Under the pieces are notes generated by a model. The model made no database searches. It saw only the letters and a list, made by a program, of their open reading frames with translations, and had not been told where the DNA came from. A stretch of DNA of 64,000 nt from an uncultured Pontibacter sp. (GTDB lineage: Bacteria > Bacteroidota > Bacteroidia > Cytophagales > Hymenobacteraceae), in assembly GCF_947499215.1 (NCBI RefSeq), contig NZ_CANMNI010000001.1:744001-808000 (forward strand), written 5' to 3'. This document shows positions 42,756-51,794 of the stretch, piece by piece. The position numbers and the translations under genes were made by a program. Position 1 is the first letter of the stretch, and each line of letters starts with the position of its first letter.

Positions 42756-43640
42756 ATGCAGAAAACTTTACTGTCTTTCCTCATTTTCTTGTTAACTGTA
42801 ACTACAGCAACGGCTCAGACTGAAGCCGACACCACTTGGCGAAGAACCTTCACGGCAGGTATAAATTTGAATCAAGCTGCTTTCAGCGATAACTGGAAAG
42901 CAGGAGGCATCAGCTCTATTGCCTTCAACTCAAACTTGGATGCGCGGGCCGACTACAAATTAGGCAAAACATCATGGGACAATGCCGTGCAAATGCAGTA
43001 TGGCCTTATCAAAAACAAAGGCGAAGAACAGCGCAAAAGCATCGACCGCATTTTCCTAGACTCTAAGTATGGCTACGCTATCTCATCGGACTGGAACACG
43101 TTTGTGTCAGCCAATTTCCTTTCTCAATTCACAAAAGGCTATGAGTACGACGTGGATGCGGACGGAACAGACCGCCTGATCTCAAACTTCCTGTCACCGG
43201 GTTTCCTTACGTTCGCCTTAGGCGCCGAGTACAAACCGAATCCTTATTTTTCGCTGCGTCTGAGTCCCTTCGCACCGCGCTTCACCTTTTTGGCAGACGA
43301 TGCCGTGGCTTTGAATGAGCGGTACGGTGTGCCGGAGGGCAAAAGCATACGCACGGAATGGCTGGCCGCCATGGTGCAGGCCAGCTATAACCGGGATATT
43401 CTCACCAATGTCAACCTGAGGCTGGGGCACATGGCCTATATCAACTACCGGGAGCTATCGGGTAAAAAGATAGACCATATGTTCAATGCCGTACTGACTG
43501 CCAAGGTGAACCGCTACATTAATGTGAACCTGATGGGCAACCTGATCTATGACTATGATCAGGACTCGGAAGTGCAGTATAACCAGTCACTGGGGTTAGG
43601 CATACTCTATACCATGGAGGGTTTTACGGTTAGGCCATAG
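42756..43640 (+). CDS. DUF3078 exported beta-barrel-like protein
   Basis: The 294-residue protein has a signal peptide MQKTLLSFLIFLLTVTTATAQ and the DUF3078 hallmark WRRTFTAGINLNQAAFSDNWKAGGISSIAFN, followed by repeated amphipathic strands and a conserved DRIFLDSKYGY stretch. It is probably an outer-membrane barrel specific to Bacteroidota; the function is unknown. It has its own upstream region of 175 bases after pcm. Confidence 0.87.
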   Translation: MQKTLLSFLIFLLTVTTATAQTEADTTWRRTFTAGINLNQAAFSDNWKAGGISSIAFNSNLDARADYKLGKTSWDNAVQMQYGLIKNKGEEQRKSIDRIFLDSKYGYAISSDWNTFVSANFLSQFTKGYEYDVDADGTDRLISNFLSPGFLTFALGAEYKPNPYFSLRLSPFAPRFTFLADDAVALNERYGVPEGKSIRTEWLAAMVQASYNRDILTNVNLRLGHMAYINYRELSGKKIDHMFNAVLTAKVNRYINVNLMGNLIYDYDQDSEVQYNQSLGLGILYTMEGFTVRP

Positions 43641-43689
43641 GCGCTATACCTGTGTGCATACCTGCACCCTAAAAGCCAAACTCATCTTA

Positions 43690-44976
43690 TTATGCAGGGC
43701 TTAATACTTTGGTCTTAAGCCTTGCATACTTTCTTCCAAAATAAACCATGGAAAAAGCAGTCAGCAAAATGCCGACCGCCGAAAGTCCGATTACACTGTT
43801 TGAAAAGAAGGTGACCCAGTTTAACTGCACTTTGAAGATTTCCTTGCTAAACAACACACCCACACTGCCCACATACCCAAATGAATCGGCTAGGTATATT
43901 AAAAAGCCCACGTTCCCTGTATACTTAAAGGTAGAGATCAGGCGGTCGAAGAACACGGCATTGAAGGGGATGTAAACCATGTATAGGCCAAGCCCGACGA
44001 GCATCATCCACCAGATCGGCTCCATTGAATCCGCGGAAAAAAGCAAGGTGGAAACTCCTGCGACGGCAAATCCAATCAGAATAAACACATGTGCCGTTTG
44101 AAGGGCCCTATAGTTGTTTTTGATGAGCACCATGCTGCCAATCAAAACCAAGATAATCAGGGTGATAGGCGTTTCCGTTTTTGAAAATATAGCCGGCTGA
44201 TTGAAATAGCCAAGCTCTTTCCACATTTCAGCACTAAAGTTGTCGCGTATATCCCGGAAGATGGTCGCAAAGGAGTAAATGAGCACACAAGCGACTATAC
44301 CTGCAAAAAATTCTCTCACGAAGCCTCTCCGGTCTTCTTCGGTCATGGCAGTGCGTTCTGTTCGAAGCTGAATGTCTTCTTCGCTGGGTGGCGGAATCCG
44401 CTCCATCAGATACACGAAGAGCAGAAGCGGCAGGGCAAAGACAAGACCGGTGTAAAAGGGCATCCAAAATTCTGACACATTGAATTGCACCATTAGCCAA
44501 GCACCAACGGATTTGACAAAACCGGAGGCGAAGATAAAGCTTACGGCTAAGGTTGCCCCAATGAAATCGGTACTTCTTCTGCCCTCCACGTAGGAAAAGA
44601 CAACTCCCCAGAGCATTCCCAAGGGGAAGCCGTTTATAAAAAGAAAAGCAATGTTATACGGAGCCGGTACAAGGGCGAAAAAAAGCCAGCTTACCCAAGA
44701 AATCCCCGTCAGGATGAGAATCACGCTCCCTCTGCCGGTTCGTTTAAGCTCTGAAATATACTTGATGCCGTAGAACTTGGCCAGCAGGTAACCTAAGACC
44801 TGACTGATAACCAAGAGTGTTTTATAACTGTACCCTGCTATCTCAATCCCATCGAATGTGGCCACTGTAAAGGACTTTCTGAAGCCAAAAATCATGGTGT
44901 AGGCTAAAAAGACCACAACGGCAGCGTATAGCCCAACCTTCACTTGGCTATTTTTCTTTAAGATTAAATTAGACAT
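43690..44976 (-). CDS. DUF5690 family multi-spanning membrane protein
   Basis: The 428-residue protein has about 12 membrane segments in two halves. Conserved features are VFLAYTMIFGFRKSFTVATFDG near the N terminus and GRRSTDFIGATLAVSFIFASGFVKSVGAWLM. It matches DUF5690 and resembles major-facilitator transporters; the transported substrate is unknown. It is convergent with the DUF3078 gene. Confidence 0.85.
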   Translation of the reverse strand: MSNLILKKNSQVKVGLYAAVVVFLAYTMIFGFRKSFTVATFDGIEIAGYSYKTLLVISQVLGYLLAKFYGIKYISELKRTGRGSVILILTGISWVSWLFFALVPAPYNIAFLFINGFPLGMLWGVVFSYVEGRRSTDFIGATLAVSFIFASGFVKSVGAWLMVQFNVSEFWMPFYTGLVFALPLLLFVYLMERIPPPSEEDIQLRTERTAMTEEDRRGFVREFFAGIVACVLIYSFATIFRDIRDNFSAEMWKELGYFNQPAIFSKTETPITLIILVLIGSMVLIKNNYRALQTAHVFILIGFAVAGVSTLLFSADSMEPIWWMMLVGLGLYMVYIPFNAVFFDRLISTFKYTGNVGFLIYLADSFGYVGSVGVLFSKEIFKVQLNWVTFFSNSVIGLSAVGILLTAFSMVYFGRKYARLKTKVLSPA

Positions 44977-45287
44977 GCCTTATACCTCATTCCTAGGATG
45001 GAAATTTCGTTTTTGCTGTGGTAATGTAATGATTAGCTATGGAAGTTTCCTAATGGCAGTTAAGAAGTCTTCTAGAACTCTCTGAATTATGACTCCAAAA
45101 TATACTTCACCAACTTCTGAATTAATGTTGTAGATTTAACGTAATAGGTATATACAATCAGAACCTGCTTTACATCTTCTTGTAAACTCCTGATCTCATT
45201 GCTCATCAATCGCCCCAGGTTCTTTTCTATTCCCAGCAGCAACGCCGCACCATACTCCGGATCCGAGTATGCCCTTAACCCAAGTAA
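44977..45287. other. Divergent intergenic region (DUF5690 / AraC-type regulator)
   Basis: It must hold both promoters. A short minus-strand frame (45087-45206, 39 codons from ATG) extends in frame upstream to about 70 codons without a start; it may be the end of a decayed gene. One AGGTATA lies near 45146. Confidence 0.4.
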
Positions 45288-45854
45288 ATGAAATTATACA
45301 TTAAGTACATGGTCAGTAGCCGCTGCAAAGCGCTGGTGCAGGAAGAACTCATAAATCTAGGATTACAGTCAGAGTATGTGGTTGTTGACCTAGGCATAGT
45401 AGAAATACACAAGGACATCACCGACATTCAGCTGGAGCAGCTAAAAGACAATCTGAGCAAAGCTGGCTTGGAATTGCTTGACGACAGCAAGAGCAAACTG
45501 ATCGATAAGATAAAGGCACTCATCACCGATATGATCCACTCTTCGGAAGAGCAACCGAAAGTGAATTATTCGGTTTACATCAGTGAAAAACTGGGTTACA
45601 ACTATAACTACTTGGCCAATATTTTTTCAGAGGTCAAGGGTATTACCATTCAGCAGTTCATTATCATCCATAAGATAGAGAAAGCAAAGGAGCTGCTGTT
45701 TTATGATGATCTCTCCCTTACCGAAATTGCCCACCGCCTGCATTACAGCAGTGTTGCCCACTTATCCAGCCAATTTAAAAAAGTGACGGGACTTTCTCCC
45801 TCGTTTTACAGGCACTTAAAGGACAAGCGGGAGGGCGTGCTCGAAAACCTGTAA
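45288..45854 (+). CDS. AraC-family transcription regulator, short form
   Basis: The 188-residue protein has an N-terminal alpha/beta domain (1-65, MKLYIKYMVSSRCKALVQEELINLG) that resembles a small metal-binding/HMA-like fold but lacks its CxxC. The C terminus has two AraC helix-turn-helix units (about 90-180; LSLTEIAHRLHYSSVAHLSSQFKKVTGLSPSFYR). This small class occurs widely in Bacteroidota, often beside stress or metal genes. It lies 180 bases upstream of kaiC on the same strand, and an inverted repeat in the gap could be its operator. Confidence 0.87.
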   Translation: MKLYIKYMVSSRCKALVQEELINLGLQSEYVVVDLGIVEIHKDITDIQLEQLKDNLSKAGLELLDDSKSKLIDKIKALITDMIHSSEEQPKVNYSVYISEKLGYNYNYLANIFSEVKGITIQQFIIIHKIEKAKELLFYDDLSLTEIAHRLHYSSVAHLSSQFKKVTGLSPSFYRHLKDKREGVLENL

Positions 45855-45862
45855 CATTTGAT

Positions 45863-45882
45863 ACATACTTGAACAAGTATGT
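45863..45882. promoter_or_regulatory. Perfect inverted repeat upstream of kaiC
   Basis: ACATACTT (45863-45870) and AAGTATGT (45875-45882), perfect over 8 bases with a 4-base spacer and no T-run. It lies between the regulator stop and the kaiC start, 152 bases before kaiC. It is an operator candidate. Confidence 0.5.
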
Positions 45883-46034
45883 AAAGTATTCCTCTCTTAA
45901 TGCCCTCACCTTTGTGCGTGCTTTTGGATACCTCAGACTTAAGGGTGTTCAATTGTGTTGTTAACACTTTCAGGCATCATCCTGCCTCTAAGTATAGCGC
46001 AAATATTTATTCCCCAAACCGCTCACGTTTGCCT

Positions 46035-47498
46035 ATGAACCTATTAAAATTAGAAACCGGAAATGCCTCTTTCGACCATATTTCAGATGGCGGATTGCCA
46101 CTGGGCCGAACTACTCTTGTAGCAGGAAGCTCAGGTAGCGCAAAAACACTTTTTGGCGCTCAATTTCTAGCTATGGGTATACAATTGTTCAATCAGCCGG
46201 GGGTTTTTGTCACCTTCGAAGAACAGGTAGATGACATCCGGAAGAACCTGAAAAGTTTTAACTGGGACATTGACACTTGGGAAAGGGAAGGTAAATGGAT
46301 ATTTGTGGATGCTGCCCCGAAAGAGGAAAATATAATAGCCATTGGCGACTTCGATCTGAGTGCTTTCAGGATCAGATTAGAGAGTGCCGTGCAGAAATGC
46401 AAGGCCCAACGAGTCGTTATCGACTCCATTGGCAGCATCTTTACGCAATTTCACGAGGAGATGCATACCATCCGGCGTGAGCTGATACAGGTAGCCCTTA
46501 CCCTTTCGCGTTTAGGCGCAACATCTATCATCACAGCCGAGCGACTGGAAGAATATGGTAAAATCACTCGCTTCGGGGTTGAGGAGTTTCTGACTGATAA
46601 TGTGGTCATACTTCGCAATGTGCTGCACAACGAGAAGCGCAGAAGAACCATCGAGATCCTGAAATTCAGGGGAAGCAATCACGAGAAGGGCGAAAACCCA
46701 TTTAGCATCAACAAGGAGAACGGTATCGTCATCATCCCTTTGTCAGCGATGAACCTGAAGCATGTTTCTTCTAATGAAAGGGTAACATCCGGTATACCTA
46801 AACTGGACGACATGATAAATGGCGGGTTTTATAAAGGATCCATCAACTTGGTTTCTGGGGCAATAGGAGCTGGCAAAACGTTGCTGGTCGCCAACTTTAT
46901 AAATGGCATCCGGGAGAAAAAAGAACGCTGTCTGCTCATGGCCTTTGAGGAAAGTTATGAGCAACTGAACCGAAACGCAGCCGGTTGGGGAATCAGTTTT
47001 GCCCAATTGGAAGAAGAAGGGCTCCTGAAAGTGATCTGTATCTATCCCGAGATTTCTTCATTGGAAGACCATTTCATCAACATACAGGAAGTGGTGGAGA
47101 GCTTCAAACCCGACAGAATTGCGATCGACAGTCTTTCCGCCTTGTCGCGCACTTCTACAGACAAAGGCTTCCGGGAGTTTATCATTGCTTTTACTTCCTA
47201 CCTCAAACACAAGGAGATTACAGGCATGTTTACATCCAACACTCCCTTATTGGCGGGCGGCACATCAGATACGGAAGGTAACATCTCCCCTATCACGGAT
47301 ACCATTATCCTGCTGCGCTATGTAGAAATGTCAGGTGAGATGCAACGGAGCATCGCAGTGCTCAAAATGCGCGGGTCCAGACACGACTCCTCCATCCGCA
47401 AATTTTCTATTACCGACAGAGGAGCCGAGATAGGAAAACACTTCGAAGGCATTAGTGGCATCCTGACAGGCAACCCCATGCTTATTAAGCTTGAGTAA
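46035..47498 (+). CDS. kaiC: KaiC-like double-domain ATPase
   Basis: The ATG at 46035 gives 487 residues, with both KaiC domains. CI has P-loop GSSGSAKT at 31-38, an Ala where the motif usually has Gly, and the Glu pair Glu62-Glu63. CII has GAIGAGKT at 275-282 and catalytic-type Glu305-Glu306 in MAFEES. Closest similarity is to cyanobacterial KaiC throughout. The CII phosphorylation pair (Ser431-Thr432 in Synechococcus) is replaced by Ser418-Pro419 in GNISPITDT. It is paired with kaiB; no kaiA is seen. Non-cyanobacterial KaiBC systems are known, with stress or timing roles. Confidence 0.93.
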   Translation: MNLLKLETGNASFDHISDGGLPLGRTTLVAGSSGSAKTLFGAQFLAMGIQLFNQPGVFVTFEEQVDDIRKNLKSFNWDIDTWEREGKWIFVDAAPKEENIIAIGDFDLSAFRIRLESAVQKCKAQRVVIDSIGSIFTQFHEEMHTIRRELIQVALTLSRLGATSIITAERLEEYGKITRFGVEEFLTDNVVILRNVLHNEKRRRTIEILKFRGSNHEKGENPFSINKENGIVIIPLSAMNLKHVSSNERVTSGIPKLDDMINGGFYKGSINLVSGAIGAGKTLLVANFINGIREKKERCLLMAFEESYEQLNRNAAGWGISFAQLEEEGLLKVICIYPEISSLEDHFINIQEVVESFKPDRIAIDSLSALSRTSTDKGFREFIIAFTSYLKHKEITGMFTSNTPLLAGGTSDTEGNISPITDTIILLRYVEMSGEMQRSIAVLKMRGSRHDSSIRKFSITDRGAEIGKHFEGISGILTGNPMLIKLE

Positions 47499-47561
47499 CA
47501 AGCCGTTTCGACACACCATTTTAGCCGGCGGTTTTCGGCGCTTTTAGCCCAAATTAACAAA

Positions 47562-47849
47562 ATGAGCATACATGTATTTCAGCTCTTTATCAACGGACAC
47601 AGTCTTAACTCAGTTGAGACTGTGGACACACTTCTTAAGATCTGCAGGGAAAATCTAAATGGAAACTACCAACTAGAGATCATTGATATTCAGAAGTATC
47701 CTGAAAAAGCCGAGGAAGCAGGTATAATAGCCATACCCACCCTAATCAGATTGGAGCCAACACCAGTTAGCCGTATAATAGGAGCTTTGAATGTGAGAAG
47801 CCGTGTATTAGCCGCCTTGGGGATTTCGAGTATGCTTAACAAAGTTTAA
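47562..47849 (+). CDS. kaiB: KaiB-like protein
   Basis: The 95-residue thioredoxin-like protein matches KaiB: an FINGHSLNSVETVDTLLKICRENL N-terminal half, LEIIDIQKYPEKAEEAGIIAIPTLIR (the segment that switches fold in KaiB) and a short C-terminal helix region. KaiB binds the CI ring of KaiC. It begins 63 bases after the kaiC stop, so the two are probably cotranscribed. Length is slightly below the cyanobacterial 102 residues. Confidence 0.9.
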   Translation: MSIHVFQLFINGHSLNSVETVDTLLKICRENLNGNYQLEIIDIQKYPEKAEEAGIIAIPTLIRLEPTPVSRIIGALNVRSRVLAALGISSMLNKV

Positions 47850-47918
47850 TCGCCGTACAAGCATCGGCATGCACGCCTTTCTTATCGTCCGTTAAGCTTT
47901 GGTGCAACAAATACGCTA

Positions 47919-48314
47919 TTAGTGAGATTTCTTAGGAATCTCACTGCAAGGCCCCTCATAACGCACAAATATGTGAATATAAAGCGACCTTGACAGCCTG
48001 AAGATAACTGGCAAAAGTCCTATCACTACAACGGCCACTACGCCAATCATCATCGCCATGGTAATCTCTTCCACAAACTGGTAAAGTACCACCAAACAGA
48101 TGACGAAAATAGCCACATTGAAGGCGAAACTCACATACATGGCTCCGTAGTAAAAGCCCGGCTCCGGCTCCAAAGCTTGGCCGCAGCAGGGGCAGTTCGT
48201 GCGCATGTCGGCAAACTTCGGGGTATAGAGACCACCTGTAAACATCTGCCCTTCGCTGCATCGCGGACATTTTGTGGTGATGATGCTATAGAAAATGGAG
48301 TTTTTCTGGCTCAT
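47919..48314 (-). CDS. DUF983 family protein
   Basis: A 131-residue protein with two CxxC zinc pairs (CPRC near 16-19, CPCC near 41-44) in the N-terminal 50 residues, followed by YYGAMYVSFAFN and two membrane segments (about 62-81, 86-105). This is the DUF983 layout. Its function is unknown; the zinc site faces either side of the inner membrane. It is convergent with kaiB. Confidence 0.88.
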   Translation of the reverse strand: MSQKNSIFYSIITTKCPRCSEGQMFTGGLYTPKFADMRTNCPCCGQALEPEPGFYYGAMYVSFAFNVAIFVICLVVLYQFVEEITMAMMIGVVAVVVIGLLPVIFRLSRSLYIHIFVRYEGPCSEIPKKSH

Positions 48315-48400
48315 TTTGCTTGAATATCAAAGTTACGACACACAAAACCAAAGATAGTGTTTTTCAGATATCCAAACGGTGACTTTCATCACAAAATCTT

Positions 48401-50830
48401 CTAAAACTCAACTATAAAACCGAGTGTGGGTACAAGGTTACCGTCGTCGTTCTTCAGCACTACAGGTATGGCGTTACTCCCATCAGTACGCAGCGGAGCG
48501 CTATCGGTAGTGGCAAAGCCGGTATTGTCCTCGTTGCGCTGGAAGGTATAGCGGTCGTAGCCCGGGGTGCGACTGGCCAGCACATTGGCCACATCTAAGA
48601 ACAAATCCAGGGTAATGCGGCTGAAATTCCACTTTTTGTCGATGCGCACATCCAATTGGCTAAAAGGCCTGAGTCGCTCTGTGTTGAGTTGGGTGAAATC
48701 CAAAATACCCACGCCCAGCGTAGCATAGTTGCGCTGCGATGCCTCCAAATCGAATGGCGTAGTGGGTGCACCACCGGCATAGCGGTACTTGGCTCCGAAC
48801 TCCCAGTTGCGCGGCAGTTTCTTGCCCAGCAGCCCCGATACCAAATGGCGGTAGTCCCAAGCGCTGGAAACATAGCGCCCGTCCGTTCCCGCAAACTCAC
48901 TTACCACATAGGTATAGGAGAGCACCGAAAACACTGTACCCGTCAGTTTTTTCTGAAGGTAAAACTCCGCTCCGTAGGCTCTTCCTTTGCCTGAGGTACT
49001 CACCGCCTCGTTCCCGATGGATCCAAAGTCACCGCCTTGGTTTGCCAGCGAAATGCCGTCACGCAGCGACACCGGGTAGTTGCTGTAGTCCTTGTAAAAG
49101 CCCTCCAGCGTGAAGCGTAGATCCTGACGAGGCAAGAACTCCGTGCCCAGCACATAATGGATAGAGCGGATATAGTCGGCAGAACGGTTCAAAAACTGGT
49201 TGTTTTCCTGATAGCCCAGCACGGTATAAGTAGGCAATTTGTAATACGTACCCCACGAGCCGTTAATGGTCCATTTATCAGTGAGAAAGTAAGAAGCTGA
49301 CAGGCGCGGCGACAGTGCTCTAAGCGGATTGCGCCCCTCGTCGGTAAAAGTGTTCATGTCGGTGCGCAAGCCAAAGGACAGTCCCAACCGGTTGTTGAGC
49401 ACCGTACGCGATACCTGCCCGAAAGCGCCGTAGCGGAAAAAGTCCAGATCGGTGTCGTAATTCACGGTCACGGCTGGTTGCACCAAATTTCCGCTTTCGT
49501 CGCGCACTTCATTGCGGATCAAACTGAAGATGTCGTTGGTAAACTGCACATACTGACCCGAAAGGCCGTAAGCGTACTTAAACCCGTTGCGGTACTTGTT
49601 CACATCGAGGCGCAGCTTGTTCTCTGTTTCCCGTGAGCTCGATTTTAGGGTGAGTTGAGAAGCTTCGCCCTCTCCTGCCGCCTCCGATTTCTCCAAGTCG
49701 ATATCAAAAGCGTTCCGACTCAACGCCAAGTTCACATAGCCATCGTTTACGAGTCGTTTCATGGATACGCCCGTGGTGTAGTTCCACTGGTTGTTGGTAG
49801 GTATGGAGCGCAGAATATACTCGCTCTCGGGCGTGCTGTTGCGCGGCACCCCAAACGCAAATTCATCAATGGCGCCTACGCCGATAAAAGAAAGGGATGT
49901 TTTGTTGTCGATTTTGTGATCTACTTTGTACTGAAAGTCCCAGTAATTGGGGCGAATGGGTAAGTCAAGTAGCTTGAACAAAAACTGAAGATAGCTGCGT
50001 CGCGCTGACACCAAGTAGGTGGTTTTAGAGGACAGCGGGCCTTCTAGCGTAGTGGCGAACTCGGAACCGCTCAGGCGCACATTGCCCGAAAAGCGCTCCG
50101 GGTTGCCATAGCGCTGCCTGAATTCAAACACTGATGCCAGGGCGTTGTCGTAGCGGGCATCAAAGGCGGAAGAACTCACTTTCAGATCCTCGATAAAAGA
50201 CACATTGAGTATACCGGTAGCCCCGCCTGCGCTACCCTGCGTGGTAAAGTGGTTGATGAGCGGAATCTCGATGCCATCCAGATAGTACACATTCTCGCTC
50301 GGCGCCCCACCCCGGATGATCAGGTCGTTGCGCCCGCCTCCACCCGCTCCGTTGGTGGCCACTCCCGGCAGCACCTGTACTACTTTCGAAATATCAAAAT
50401 TACCGCCCGGGTTGCTGCGAATTTCCTCGGTGCTCAGGCTCTGCACCGACAGTGGCGTCACGATATCGGCCACGGCGGCACTCTGCCGGCGACGGGCCAC
50501 CACTTCCACCTCCCCCAACTGACTAGTGCTCGGTACCAGCTCGAAATTGATGATCTGTGCGTTGCCTGATGTGACGTTTATGTTGAACTTACTCTGTGGC
50601 TGATACCCGATATAAGAACCCTGCAAGGTATAGCTCCCCAACGGGATATTCTCCAAGCGGTAAGTGCCTTGGGCATCGCTCACCGTACCCAACTGCGTGC
50701 CGACCAGCTGTACTGATACTCCAATCAGGGCCTCCTGCGTGTTTCTGTCGCGTACCGTGCCGGTAATGACGCCAGTCTGGGCAGACACCAAAAGCGGAAA
50801 AAAGAAGAGTAGTGTAAAAAGCAGTCTCAT
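48401..50830 (-). CDS. TonB-dependent receptor with CarboxypepD_reg-like domain
   Basis: The ATG at 50830 gives 809 residues with a signal peptide MRLLFTLLFFFPLLVSAQ; an upstream ATG adds 21 residues. After it come a carboxypeptidase-regulatory-like domain (about 20-105; GTVRDRNTQEALIGVSVQLVG), a plug domain (about 125-245; QVLPGVATNGAGGGGRNDLIIRGGAPSENVYYLDG) and a 22-strand-type barrel to the C-terminal GFIVEF. It imports a ligand across the outer membrane using TonB energy. No SusD partner follows, so it is not a classic polysaccharide-utilisation pair. The ligand is unknown. Confidence 0.92.
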   Translation of the reverse strand: MRLLFTLLFFFPLLVSAQTGVITGTVRDRNTQEALIGVSVQLVGTQLGTVSDAQGTYRLENIPLGSYTLQGSYIGYQPQSKFNINVTSGNAQIINFELVPSTSQLGEVEVVARRRQSAAVADIVTPLSVQSLSTEEIRSNPGGNFDISKVVQVLPGVATNGAGGGGRNDLIIRGGAPSENVYYLDGIEIPLINHFTTQGSAGGATGILNVSFIEDLKVSSSAFDARYDNALASVFEFRQRYGNPERFSGNVRLSGSEFATTLEGPLSSKTTYLVSARRSYLQFLFKLLDLPIRPNYWDFQYKVDHKIDNKTSLSFIGVGAIDEFAFGVPRNSTPESEYILRSIPTNNQWNYTTGVSMKRLVNDGYVNLALSRNAFDIDLEKSEAAGEGEASQLTLKSSSRETENKLRLDVNKYRNGFKYAYGLSGQYVQFTNDIFSLIRNEVRDESGNLVQPAVTVNYDTDLDFFRYGAFGQVSRTVLNNRLGLSFGLRTDMNTFTDEGRNPLRALSPRLSASYFLTDKWTINGSWGTYYKLPTYTVLGYQENNQFLNRSADYIRSIHYVLGTEFLPRQDLRFTLEGFYKDYSNYPVSLRDGISLANQGGDFGSIGNEAVSTSGKGRAYGAEFYLQKKLTGTVFSVLSYTYVVSEFAGTDGRYVSSAWDYRHLVSGLLGKKLPRNWEFGAKYRYAGGAPTTPFDLEASQRNYATLGVGILDFTQLNTERLRPFSQLDVRIDKKWNFSRITLDLFLDVANVLASRTPGYDRYTFQRNEDNTGFATTDSAPLRTDGSNAIPVVLKNDDGNLVPTLGFIVEF

Positions 50831-51020
50831 GGCCAAAAGCTTGTTTATTGCTGCGTGTAATACACCCATCGCCTTAAAATGTTTAGAAAACACTATATAT
50901 TTTTAAGCTCCAAGTTACCAAGCATTTACAAAAGCAAATAACTGGTTAATGTTTAGACACTTATACAACCGCGCCTCTCTCCCCTTCCCTCAAAAATTAC
51001 CGACAATAGCTCAGCTTATT

Positions 51021-51767
51021 TCACAACTCTTGTACATACTGCCTGAGTTTATCAGCGTCAGTCACCGCGTTCCCCATAATGGTGTTGTTGAAAAATACCC
51101 ATACCTCTTTGCCGTCCTCCAGCCAGTCTTTCACCATGTAGGCGTAGCGCTCCAGCTTTTCGTCGGAGTAGGCGGAGGAGTACATTTTCTCGTCGCCGTG
51201 CAGGCGCAGGTAGGCAGTGTCTGTGGTGGTGACTTCGATACCCGGAAAACGTTTGCCAGCGCTGGCGATCACGGTCGTAATCTCATACTCCCGCATCAGG
51301 TCCAGCGCCTCATCGGTGAACCAACTCACATGCCGCGCCTCCAGAGCAAACACTTGCGCAGGGTATAGCTCCCGCAAGGTATGGAAGAAGTCTCCGGCTA
51401 TACCTTTGTCGAAGCGGAAGCTGCCCGCTATTTGCACCAGTACCGGCCCCAGCCGCTCGCCCATGAGCAGGTAGCGCGACATGAACTTTTGCAGCGGCTC
51501 CTCTATATCCTGAAACTTGCGCTTATGTGTGATCTCTTGGTTGAGCTTAGGAGCGAATTTAAAATGTTCTGCCGTTTCCGCCAGCCACTTCTCTATGGTT
51601 TTGGCCATTGTAAAGTGGTAAAAACTGCTGTTGATCTCCGTGCAATTGAAGCGGGTGGCATAGTAACTCAGGCGGTCAGCCGACTTCAGGTCGGGTGGGT
51701 ACAGCACTTCAGGCCAGCGATAGCTCCAGCCGGAAGTGCCTATGTGTAGTTTCGGATTATCTATCAT
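51021..51767 (-). CDS. DUF72 family protein
   Basis: A 248-residue TIM-barrel-like protein with the DUF72 signatures: IGTSGWSYRWPEVLYP at the N terminus, EINSSFYHFTM, FKFAPKLNQEITH, ALEARHVSW, YLRLHG and the late VWVFFNNTIMGNAVTDA. The biochemical function of the family is unsettled. It follows the HtrA-like protease gene on minus after 27 bases and may share its transcript. Confidence 0.9.
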   Translation of the reverse strand: MIDNPKLHIGTSGWSYRWPEVLYPPDLKSADRLSYYATRFNCTEINSSFYHFTMAKTIEKWLAETAEHFKFAPKLNQEITHKRKFQDIEEPLQKFMSRYLLMGERLGPVLVQIAGSFRFDKGIAGDFFHTLRELYPAQVFALEARHVSWFTDEALDLMREYEITTVIASAGKRFPGIEVTTTDTAYLRLHGDEKMYSSAYSDEKLERYAYMVKDWLEDGKEVWVFFNNTIMGNAVTDADKLRQYVQEL

Positions 51768-51794
51768 CAGCCCTGATACGGATTATTAACTGGA

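Noticed and set aside
48401..50830. SusC-type receptor of a polysaccharide utilisation locus
   Set aside because: There is no SusD or glycoside hydrolase beside it; neighbours are DUF983 and DUF72 genes.
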